Under the pieces are notes generated by a model. The model saw nothing but the letters and a program-made list of their open reading frames with translations, was not told where the DNA came from and did not search any database. This document shows, in pieces, positions 1 through 5,591 of a DNA stretch of 13,765 bases (position 1 is the first letter of the stretch; each line of letters starts with the position of its first letter). The position numbers were made by a program, and so were the translations under genes. The DNA is from Candidatus Uhrbacteria bacterium (GTDB taxonomy: Bacteria > Patescibacteriota > Patescibacteriia > UBA9934 > GWF2-40-263): positions 1 through 13,765 of the forward strand of contig DOJV01000051.1 in assembly GCA_003511125.1 (NCBI GenBank). Direction: 5' to 3'.

Positions 1-25
1 TCGTCGCCGAAGCGGAAAAATAAAA

Positions 26-77
26 TGATCCTCTACCGGCAGAGCCGGTAGTTTCGTGAAAGCCCCTATAAGGGGCT
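26..77. repeat. Twin hairpins resembling an IS200/IS605 or REP-type end
   Basis: Two perfect hairpins lie side by side. The first has an 8-bp stem, CTACCGGC (33-40) and GCCGGTAG (44-51), with loop AGA. The second has a 7-bp stem, AGCCCCT (61-67) and AGGGGCT (71-77), with loop ATA, followed by a T-rich stretch. The first shares the GCAGAGC loop core with hairpins at 326-363. Paired subterminal hairpins of this kind are typical of Y1-transposase elements, but no transposase gene is visible, so a non-autonomous or decayed element is an inference. The second hairpin could also act as a weak terminator for a gene left of the window. Confidence 0.45.
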
Positions 78-325
78 ATTTTAGTTTGTTAATTACAAAT
101 GGAATTCTAATTACTCATCGTTCCAATTTTACTCACAGTCATATTTTTTTTAACCTCAACGCCTGCATCAACAATTCAGACAAATCAATTCCGAAAAAAT
201 TCAATCCAATTTCTCCAAAAGACACAAATTTTTGTTAAGACTGCTTTTAATTTTTTCGCAACTTATCTTCGAAGTACTTCCCATGTTTTTATCTTTCCGT
301 GTGTTCGTTGTCTTCTCGCCGGAAC
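78..325. other. Gene-free AT-rich stretch
   Basis: No convincing coding sequence, RNA gene or promoter is seen here. Short open frames exist on the + strand but have no recognisable protein features, and one of them (starting at 232) only runs into the HIT fragment at 391 by chance. The stretch is bounded on both sides by GCAGAGC-loop hairpins, so it may be the interior of a degraded mobile element. Confidence 0.4.
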
Positions 326-363
326 GGCAGAGCCTATTGATGTCTCTCCAGCAGAGCTGGAGG
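326..363. repeat. Second GCAGAGC hairpin set
   Basis: A short GGC-AGA-GCC hairpin (326-334) is followed by a 7-bp perfect hairpin, CTCCAGC (346-352) and GCTGGAG (356-362), again with loop AGA. Compared with the hairpin at 33-51, the stem bases differ on both arms in a compensating way while the AGA loop is kept. This is what is expected if structure, not sequence, is conserved, for example as a Y1-transposase recognition hairpin. Confidence 0.4.
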
Positions 364-390
364 ATTATGAGACTTATTTATTGTTTTAGT

Positions 391-516
391 GTGCACAACC
401 ACGCTCCAAAAGACTACCTCTGCCCAATCTGCCTAGCTATCCACGGACAAAAAAACGAAAAAACCTGGATTGTTCAAAACGATATTTTTTATCGAGACAA
501 TTGGGTGGATAGATAA
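391..516 (+). pseudogene. 5' fragment of a HIT family gene (short copy)
   Basis: This is a truncated duplicate of the start of the HIT gene at 1724. It encodes about 39 residues of N-terminal HIT-family sequence containing CPIC, then diverges at 508 and stops at TAA (514-516). The ATG of the longer copy reads GTG here because identity begins only at the second base of the start codon. The A tract has 7 A (449-455), which keeps the correct frame, whereas the longer copy has 8 and is frameshifted. The catalytic HxHxH motif is absent, so the product, if any, cannot be active. Confidence 0.75.
392..507 (+). repeat. 116-bp direct repeat, copy 1
   Basis: Identical to 1725-1841 except for one A missing from a homopolymer (449-455 here, 1782-1789 there). 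The two copies are in the same orientation and flank the phosphatase gene, the greA-junction patch and the HAD fragment. Homologous recombination between them would delete about 1.3 kb. Confidence 0.95.
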
Positions 517-635
517 AACTTTTAAAAACAGCAAGGCCGGCTGGGGATGGAAAAACGACTTTTATAAAAACCTCTATTGACCCCGAATCTATTTCAATGG
601 TACTCTTTACTCCATCCCAAATGTTTGGAGGACTC
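508..635 (+). other. Junction segment before the phosphatase gene
   Basis: After the HIT fragment ends, the sequence joins a stretch of unknown origin. The phosphatase frame stays open upstream to 513 and contains a GDGKTTF-like string that recalls a P-loop, but the first Walker A glycine is missing and no other domain is visible. In-frame ATGs at 597 and 621 precede the favoured start at 636. The GGAGG at 627-631 is the only ribosome-binding-like site. Confidence 0.4.
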
Positions 636-1244
636 ATGGGAAAACTCATTGAAATTCGGCGGCATTCCATCAAAGATGGCCTGGCTCACGGAACACTGGG
701 ACCCAAGGGTTTTACCTTGGCCAGAACTGTAGGTGAGCGACAACTGCATGGTAGCGACTTCACCGGTTTCTACGCCAGCCGGTTGTGGCGCACCTATCAG
801 TCATTGGTAGGCTTTGGTGAAGGGGCTGGTGATTTCAGGTGGTACAACGTGCCGCCACAAGCCGAGATCTACCTAAACTGGCCCGAGTTGATCGATTTGT
901 GGCGGGCTTGCCACCGCGCCTCAACTCGTGGCGAAGATATGTTGCAAGCCGCCTTTGCCCACAATTCTGAACTATCACTAAAAACTGCGACTGAAGGCGC
1001 GAAGAAATTCCTCGGTTGGACTGAACAGCTACTACCGGATGCCCGGGTTCTTGTAGTCGGCCACAGCCCTTACTCGGAACTTATTGTCTACGGCCTGACG
1101 GGCAAAAACATCCCAGCACTCAAAGAGTGTCAGGGATTCCGAATTCTTATTAATGACGATGACCGTCTAGAAGTTGATTGGCAATCACCAGACCTTGATC
1201 CGACCAACATTCGTCGCCAAATCTTCTCTGAGCCGCCCATGTAA
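636..1244 (+). CDS. Histidine phosphatase superfamily protein
   Basis: A 202-residue protein (from ATG 636) that probably removes phosphate from a small molecule or phosphoprotein through a phosphohistidine intermediate. Visible landmarks are the N-terminal RH pair (Arg9-His10, in IRRHS rather than the usual RHG), the SRLWRTYQS segment near residues 48-56 that matches the family's S-x-L-x-R-x-x-x-T region, and the second catalytic histidine in VVGHSP (His143). Length is normal for the superfamily and there is no signal peptide, so it is likely cytoplasmic. The start at 636 is chosen because GGAGG lies just upstream and the family motif begins within ten residues. In-frame ATGs at 597 and 621 would add an unrelated extension. 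Codon use is more GC-rich than in the operon at 2247-8019. The gene has its own terminator and sits between the 116-bp direct repeats, so it may be an inserted cassette. The substrate is not predictable. Confidence 0.8.
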   Translation: MGKLIEIRRHSIKDGLAHGTLGPKGFTLARTVGERQLHGSDFTGFYASRLWRTYQSLVGFGEGAGDFRWYNVPPQAEIYLNWPELIDLWRACHRASTRGEDMLQAAFAHNSELSLKTATEGAKKFLGWTEQLLPDARVLVVGHSPYSELIVYGLTGKNIPALKECQGFRILINDDDRLEVDWQSPDLDPTNIRRQIFSEPPM

Positions 1245-1266
1245 CGGCTCGAACAATTCTTCGAAA

Positions 1267-1293
1267 CGCGCCAAACAGCTGGCACGTTTTTTT
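1267..1293 (+). terminator. Rho-independent terminator of the phosphatase gene
   Basis: Stem CGCGCCA (1267-1273) pairs with TGGCACG (1280-1286) with one mismatch, followed directly by seven T. It begins 22 bases after the stop codon. Confidence 0.8.
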
Positions 1294-1398
1294 AATAATT
1301 TTATTTTATTTCAAACGTATTTAGGAGTTGAATATTACCTCGTAAAGTTAACTGTACGGTGACTAGATTAGCAGTCGTGGAATTTGTCGAGGTGGCCC
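1294..1398. other. Gene-free AT-rich spacer
   Basis: No gene or convincing regulatory site is recognised. An AGGAG string occurs near 1323 but no start codon of a plausible gene follows. The stretch ends abruptly where the duplicated greA/DHH junction begins at 1399. Confidence 0.4.
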
Positions 1399-1467
1399 CA
1401 TAATAATAGATTGAGTAGAAAGGTAGTGGATCAATTTTACACTTTTACTCAATCGCCAAAATCTTAT
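1399..1467 (-). repeat. Displaced copy of the greA/DHH junction
   Basis: These 69 bases repeat positions 3171-3240 with one difference, AA at 1405-1406 against AAA at 3177-3179. The copied unit holds the last seven sense codons and the stop of the GreA gene, the intergenic hairpin (TTGAGTA 1411-1417 with TACTCAA 1446-1452) and the DHH start codon, all in the same orientation as the original. Nothing of either gene continues beyond the patch, and its right edge abuts the HAD fragment directly. It is too short to be a functional gene. Confidence 0.95.
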
Positions 1468-1705
1468 TGGTAACGGAAAAATTTTTGAACGGGTCTTTTT
1501 TTCTGCCGCCATAGGACACAAAAAGAAAACACCGGAATTTTGGAACGAAGTTTTAAAAACAATCAACGAAGCCTCCAAACTTCCTTTTACGGAACTTGTG
1601 GATAAAACAAATATCTTATTTATTGACGATGACCAAGAAAACGTAATCAATGTTTCGGCTCTGGGTATAAAATCCTATGCCTCTATACCGATTTACCGTC
1701 CTTAA
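1466..1705 (+). pseudogene. 3' fragment of a HAD-like hydrolase gene
   Basis: Reading in the frame of position 1466 gives about 79 residues ending at TAA (1703-1705). It contains FERVFFSAAIGHKK, matching the HAD motif with the conserved lysine after the cap region, and ILFIDDDQENV, matching the acidic motif IV that binds magnesium. These are the C-terminal core motifs of HAD family phosphatases of the haloacid dehalogenase/epoxide hydrolase type. The N-terminal nucleophile motif (DxDxT) and the cap are missing: upstream, the frame runs into the displaced greA/DHH patch and stops at 1424. The gene has therefore lost its 5' part, or the sequence here is chimeric. It lies 18 bases before the HIT gene, so the two were probably once an operon. 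Confidence 0.7.
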
Positions 1706-1723
1706 AAAAATTCTTATCTTAAT

Positions 1724-2206
1724 ATGCACAACCACGCTCCAAAAGACTACCTCTGCCCAATCTGCCTAGCTATCCACGGACAAAAAAAACGAAAAAACCT
1801 GGATTGTTCAAAACGATATTTTTTATCGAGACAATTGGGTGATCGGATTCATTAGTTCAAAAACTTTATAAAAGGCAACGAGGGGCACGCCTTAATTGTT
1901 CCTTTTGATCATTATGAAAATATTTATGATTTACCAGACGAAGTCGCTCATTGTTTAGCCAGTGTCGCCAGAAAAACCGCCTTGGCCGTAAAAGAAACCC
2001 AACAGGCTGACGGCGTTAATCTTATACAAAACAACGAGCCGGCCGCCGGCCAGCATGCTTTCCATTACCATTTGCACATCATACCCAGATTTAAAAACGA
2101 CAAATTTGAAAACGAATTTTGGACAGCCGAAAAATCCGATCCAAAAGATCGGGTTAAGTATGCAGAGGATCTAAGGGAATGGTTTAAAAAATCAAAGTGG
2201 AGCTAA
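1724..2206 (+). pseudogene. HIT family nucleotide hydrolase, frameshifted
   Basis: The combined frames encode a protein of about 160 residues like those of the histidine triad family, which hydrolyse or transfer nucleoside monophosphates. The N-terminus has CPIC, the middle encodes a GNEGHAL-type strand, and the C-terminus has the complete triad HYHLHII within residues that begin AGQHAF. Two single-base changes break it: 8 instead of 7 A at 1782-1789 (compared with the copy at 449-455), and 5 A at 1859-1863 where 6 would restore frame. The first shift leads to a stop soon after, so no full product is expected unless slippage occurs or the sequence is wrong. The intact 3' frame is open from before 1982. 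No Shine-Dalgarno sequence precedes the ATG. Both lesions are in A runs, so sequencing or assembly error must be considered. Confidence 0.8.
1725..1841 (+). repeat. 116/117-bp direct repeat, copy 2
   Basis: Partner of 392-507, identical apart from one extra A at 1782-1789. This copy continues into the rest of the HIT gene and is therefore the likely original location, although the other copy has the frame-preserving A tract. Confidence 0.95.
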
Positions 2207-2212
2207 GGCAAA

Positions 2213-2250
2213 ATAAACAAATAGGTGTCGATCGACACTTATTTGTTTAT
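2213..2250. terminator. 38-bp GATC-centred palindrome, probable bidirectional terminator
   Basis: A palindrome with arms of 19 bases and one G/T mismatch (2224 against 2239). The core is GTGTCGATCGACAC and the outer arms are A/T-rich (ATAAACAAATA and its complement). It lies between the converging ends of the HIT pseudogene (2206) and the DHH gene, overlapping the DHH stop codon at 2247-2249. The A-rich 5' side and U-rich 3' side on both strands suit a two-way terminator. It shares its core with the palindrome at 12003-12044. Confidence 0.7.
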
Positions 2251-3173
2251 CTCTCGAGTTCTTTCTTAATCAACGACACAATCTGTTTACGCATTAACAA
2301 CTCTTTTCGAATTGCCAGATGATTTTTAAAAACAACACAAAGAACTTTCTCAAACAATTTTTCCGATTCATCGTCAGCGGCCAAAAAATAATTTTGAAAT
2401 TTTTCTAAGTCGATAATGTTAATAAAACAAAAAGCCAGCTCTTGTTCATTTTTTATTTTTTTCAAAATCTCGACAATTTCGCCACCACGGCCGGCGAGCA
2501 AACCTTCGGCGCCGACAATCTCGAGTTGAACAATGGCGATTTTTTGACCGGCAAATTCCAAACCGGCCAAATCACTCCGCATCCGTTCAAACAATTTTTT
2601 GCCGGACAAATCCGATTTAGCCAAAAACATTTCCTGGGCAAAATTTTCCGGCAAAGCGGAGATTTGATTCAGACGATCAAAGACCGAACGGTCGCGATCG
2701 CTGACAACCGGACCGTGAAAATTCAAAGTGTTGGATATAACGGCTCCGGCCAAAGCTTTGGCCGCATTTGAAGACATAGAAATTTGTTTTTCAAAAAACC
2801 TCTCGGCCACTAAAGTTGCGGCCGCGCCGACCAATTCGATTTGGACTTTGGCTTTAAAAAACTTTTCGGCCTCATTAACTTTTCGATGATCAATGATTTC
2901 GATCACAGCCTTAGGGTCAATGTTTCCATCAAGACCCGATAACGTGCTGGCATCGGTCAAAACAATTTGTTCAAAATCTGCGGTAGTGGAAAGTTTTAAT
3001 GGATACTTAATCTTAAACCTGTCTAAAAGATACTCAGCTTCAACACTCGGCTCGCCAAACACACCGGCTACGGCCGGCCGACCGGTTTTGTTTAAAAACT
3101 CAGCATAAGCCAAAGCCGAGGCTGTGCCATCAAGATCGGGATCGGCGTAACAGGTAACTAAAATTTTGTTCAT
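2247..3173 (-). CDS. DHH/DHHA2 family phosphoesterase, family II pyrophosphatase-like
   Basis: A 308-residue protein with the length and order of manganese-dependent (family II) inorganic pyrophosphatases. Motif I is DPDLDG (residues 11-16), motif II TDAS (Asp74), motif III DHR (95-97, normally DHH), motif IV VGAAAT (115-120), then the DHHA2 domain ending in MRKQIV (294-299), which matches the phosphate-binding Arg-Lys of the family. Compared with the Bacillus subtilis enzyme from memory, three active-site positions differ: the first-motif histidine is Tyr9, the second DHH histidine is Arg97, and the aspartate of ISD is Asn148. Pyrophosphatase activity is therefore doubtful; another phosphate ester, or loss of catalysis, is possible. 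It is the last gene of the leftward run, 44 bases after the GreA gene, with no Shine-Dalgarno sequence and a hairpin in front, so it is probably translated by coupling or from a leaderless-like site. Confidence 0.8.
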   Translation of the reverse strand: MNKILVTCYADPDLDGTASALAYAEFLNKTGRPAVAGVFGEPSVEAEYLLDRFKIKYPLKLSTTADFEQIVLTDASTLSGLDGNIDPKAVIEIIDHRKVNEAEKFFKAKVQIELVGAAATLVAERFFEKQISMSSNAAKALAGAVISNTLNFHGPVVSDRDRSVFDRLNQISALPENFAQEMFLAKSDLSGKKLFERMRSDLAGLEFAGQKIAIVQLEIVGAEGLLAGRGGEIVEILKKIKNEQELAFCFINIIDLEKFQNYFLAADDESEKLFEKVLCVVFKNHLAIRKELLMRKQIVSLIKKELER

Positions 3174-3240
3174 AATAAATAGATTGAGTAGAAAGGTAGT
3201 GGATCAATTTTACACTTTTACTCAATCGCCAAAATCTTAT
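3171..3240 (-). repeat. Original copy of the duplicated greA/DHH junction
   Basis: Source of the patch at 1399-1467: 70 bases covering the GreA gene's last codons, the intergenic hairpin and the DHH start codon. The two differ only by one A at 3177-3179. Confidence 0.95.
3184..3225 (-). promoter_or_regulatory. Intergenic hairpin between greA and the DHH gene
   Basis: TTGAGTA (3184-3190) and TACTCAA (3219-3225) form a perfect 7-bp base, and CTTT/AAAG plus CAC/GTG can continue the stem with small bulges around an A/T-rich loop. It overlaps the greA stop codon and ends about ten bases before the DHH start. There is no T tract, so it is more likely an RNA stability or coupling element than a terminator. 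The whole hairpin is inside the duplicated unit. Confidence 0.5.
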
Positions 3241-3721
3241 ACTCCACCTCCCCGCCCTTAGTCTTAACTTTAACCACATCTCCTTCAACCGCCCCAATCA
3301 ACAAAACACCAAGCGGCGACAAATACGAAACTTTGCCGCGAAGCGGATCGGATTCTTGTGAGCCGAGAATTTCAAAAATCTTTTGTCGGCCGCCGACTTC
3401 AACCGTGACAATCGAACCGATCGAAACCTTGCCAGCCACGCCCGGTTTGATAATCACGGCTCTTTTGATTTTCTCTTCGAGCGAAGTGATCCGTGAATTA
3501 ATACCGCGCAAGCGTCCCTTAGCCATCTGATAAGCCGCATTCTCGGAAAAATCACCCATCTCGGCCGTCCGTTGAACTTCTTTAACAGCTTCGGGACGTT
3601 TGATTTTAACCAAGTTCTCTAATTCACTTTTATAACGTTGCAAAGCCGCCGACGACAAAAAATCATCAGAAGTTTTGGTGGTACTGTTAAGAATTTCGGA
3701 TCTACGAATCGGAACGCGCAT
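3218..3721 (-). CDS. greA: GreA/GreB-type transcript cleavage factor
   Basis: A 167-residue protein of the GreA/GreB family, which enters the secondary channel of RNA polymerase and stimulates cleavage of the backtracked transcript 3' end. The N-terminal coiled-coil hairpin spans about residues 22-90 and carries GDFSENAAY (56-64), whose Asp57 and Glu60 correspond to the acidic tip residues that hold magnesium. The C-terminal FKBP-like domain has the characteristic VSYLSPLGVLLIGAVEGD (131-148). It is slightly longer than usual because of about 15 extra N-terminal residues. The ATG at 3721 has no Shine-Dalgarno sequence, and a start further in cannot be excluded. The gene is third in the leftward run, 61 bases after the ABC-F gene and 44 before the DHH gene. 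Its 3' end has been copied to 1399-1467. Confidence 0.93.
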   Translation of the reverse strand: MRVPIRRSEILNSTTKTSDDFLSSAALQRYKSELENLVKIKRPEAVKEVQRTAEMGDFSENAAYQMAKGRLRGINSRITSLEEKIKRAVIIKPGVAGKVSIGSIVTVEVGGRQKIFEILGSQESDPLRGKVSYLSPLGVLLIGAVEGDVVKVKTKGGEVEYKILAIE

Positions 3722-3782
3722 ATTATTTTTTTTGTTAATCGAAAGACTTTTGTATCCCCACCCTCATCCCAAAAAAAATGGT

Positions 3783-5591
3783 CTAAGACGTCCTACTTGA
3801 GTGTGATGGTTCCAACTCTAACCACTCCTTCTCCAACCCACAAATCTCCTCTTCCACCTCTGCCAATCTCTTCGCCTTATCCGGCGCGTAATCCGTCGGA
3901 TTCTCAAAATAAAATTTTAAAATCTCGCCCTTCTCTTTTTCCATTTTTTTTATCTTCTCCTCCAACCTCTGCTGCGCCCGCCGCGCCTGCCGCAACTCTC
4001 GTACCACCCCCTTCCGATCCACAACCTCTCCAGCCCCTCCAGCCTCTCCAGCCTTTCCAGCCTCTCCAACCTTTCCAGCCTCTCCAACCCCTCCAACCTC
4101 CTCCGCCTCAACCATCAAATCGGCAACATACTCTTCGTAAGTTCCGACATAATGACGAACCTGGCCGTTGCGAACTTCATAAATACGATCGGTGACGGCG
4201 TTGGTAAAAGTTCGAGCGTGCGAAACAAAAATGACCGTGCCTTGATACTGTTTGAGCGCGACAGCCAAGACCTCGACAGTTTCGGCGTCGAGGTGGTTCG
4301 TAGGCTCGTCGAGGATGAGGACATTGTGTTCTTGCAAGATAAGTCGAGCTAGACGAACACGGGCGCGTTCGCCACCAGAGAGAACACGACAAGGTTTTTC
4401 TAAATCATCGCCATGAAACAAGAAAGCGCCGGCGGCGGCCAAGATTCGTTCGGCCGAAGCATCGACCGGAGCGGCGGCGGTTAGTGTTTGCAAAACCGTA
4501 GCCTCTGGCGCCAAAGCTTCTTCGGACTGCTGAGCAAAATAACCAATGTCGGCATGATGCCACCATTTGACCGAACCGACCAGTGGTTCGAGTTTACCAG
4601 CGAGAGTTTTTAGAAACGTGGATTTCCCATGTCCGTTCTCGCCAACAATCGCCGCTTTGTCACCGCGCTGAATTTCGAACTCAATTTCCGAGGCAATAAC
4701 TTTTTGATCATAACCAATGCTCAAATCCTGACAACGTACCGCCGGCCCGGAAGTTACCGATGGACAAGGAATACGAAAAGCCGCGGTAGCCGCAGTGGCG
4801 ACGTGTTCTTTTAATTGTGAACGGAGTTTGGCGATATGTTTAATTTTGCTTTGCGCCTGCGAAGCCAAACTGGCTTTGTAGCGAAAACGATCGACAAATT
4901 CTTGAGTATGACTAATCTCGCGACGCAATTTTTTATTGGTACGGCGAAGAAATTCTTCTTGCTCAGTTTTCCAAGCCAGATAAGTTTCCAAGTCGCCGGG
5001 AAATTCAGAAATCGAACCGTTAGCCACCTCGAAAATCGAAGTGCAAATGTTTTGCATGGTCTCGCGATCATGTGAAGTCATGACAAAAGTTCCGCGATAG
5101 TTGCGCAAAAAAACCTCGAGCAAAAGCAAAGTTGGCAAGTCGAGATAGTTCATTGGTTCGTCGAGCAACAACAATGTCGGATCGTCGAGCAACATTCGGG
5201 TAATTTTGACGCGCATTTGATAACCGCCGGAAAGAGCGTTTGGTGGCAGAGACATTTCTTTGGTGGTTAAACCGAATCGCGCCGCCAACTTGGCGCACTC
5301 CCACTCGGGCTTACCGCTGCCGATTGATAAAAACTGAATCGTTGTAACATCGCCCGGCAAAACCTCGTGCTGGCGCAAAACCCCAAGTTTGGTCCAGGGC
5401 ATGGATTGAATAGTGCCGTCATCGGCCTCCTCATCGCCAGCGATGATTTTAATCAGAGTCGTCTTCCCTGCTCCGTTGCGACCAACTAAACCAATGTGCG
5501 CTCCTTCGTTTATGACAAAAGACAAGTCGTCTAAAACCACCTGTCGGCCGTAAACTTTGGACAAATTTTTAACATCGAGAATTGGTCGCAT
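3783..5591 (-). CDS. ABC-F family ATPase
   Basis: A 602-residue soluble protein with two ABC ATPase domains and no membrane segment, the layout of ABC-F proteins that act on the ribosome E site or protect it from antibiotics. Domain 1 has Walker A GRNGAGKTT (37-45), signature LSGGYQ (120-125), Walker B with catalytic Glu145 and the variant DEPMNYLD, and SHD switch His174. A charged, helical interdomain linker covers about 205-268. Domain 2 has GENGHGKST (317-325), LSGGE (404-408), DEPTNHLD (Glu429) and an SHA in place of SHD at His458. The C-terminal extension (about 490-602) has a Gly-X-Y tract at 500-523 followed by a Lys/Glu/Arg-rich coiled coil. The start overlaps the end of the P-type ATPase gene by 23 bases, pointing to translational coupling. 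A role in resistance cannot be told from a translation role by sequence alone. Confidence 0.93.
   Translation of the reverse strand: MRPILDVKNLSKVYGRQVVLDDLSFVINEGAHIGLVGRNGAGKTTLIKIIAGDEEADDGTIQSMPWTKLGVLRQHEVLPGDVTTIQFLSIGSGKPEWECAKLAARFGLTTKEMSLPPNALSGGYQMRVKITRMLLDDPTLLLLDEPMNYLDLPTLLLLEVFLRNYRGTFVMTSHDRETMQNICTSIFEVANGSISEFPGDLETYLAWKTEQEEFLRRTNKKLRREISHTQEFVDRFRYKASLASQAQSKIKHIAKLRSQLKEHVATAATAAFRIPCPSVTSGPAVRCQDLSIGYDQKVIASEIEFEIQRGDKAAIVGENGHGKSTFLKTLAGKLEPLVGSVKWWHHADIGYFAQQSEEALAPEATVLQTLTAAAPVDASAERILAAAGAFLFHGDDLEKPCRVLSGGERARVRLARLILQEHNVLILDEPTNHLDAETVEVLAVALKQYQGTVIFVSHARTFTNAVTDRIYEVRNGQVRHYVGTYEEYVADLMVEAEEVGGVGEAGKVGEAGKAGEAGGAGEVVDRKGVVRELRQARRAQQRLEEKIKKMEKEKGEILKFYFENPTDYAPDKAKRLAEVEEEICGLEKEWLELEPSHSSRTS
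4023..4094 (-). repeat. 9-bp tandem repeat encoding Gly-X-Y triplets
   Basis: Eight consecutive 9-base units of the type CCTCTCCAG (plus-strand view) within the ABC-F gene. They encode residues 500-523 as eight triplets starting with glycine: GGV, GEA, GKV, GEA, GKA, GEA, GGA, GEV. Because units are multiples of three, copy-number change would keep the frame. The tract joins the second ATPase domain to the C-terminal coiled coil. Confidence 0.9.

Noticed and set aside
232..516. 94-codon open frame on the plus strand
   Set aside because: Its first half has no protein-like features and it only acquires family sequence from the HIT fragment at 391. It is a chance fusion across a junction.
513..596. 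P-loop-like GDGKTTF in frame with the phosphatase
   Set aside because: The first Walker A glycine is missing, no Walker B or other domain follows, and the segment has no start codon of its own.
3638..4195. 185-codon proline-rich plus-strand frame with QPLQP repeats
   Set aside because: It is the antisense shadow of the ABC-F gene's 9-bp repeat; the minus-strand frame has complete ATPase motifs.
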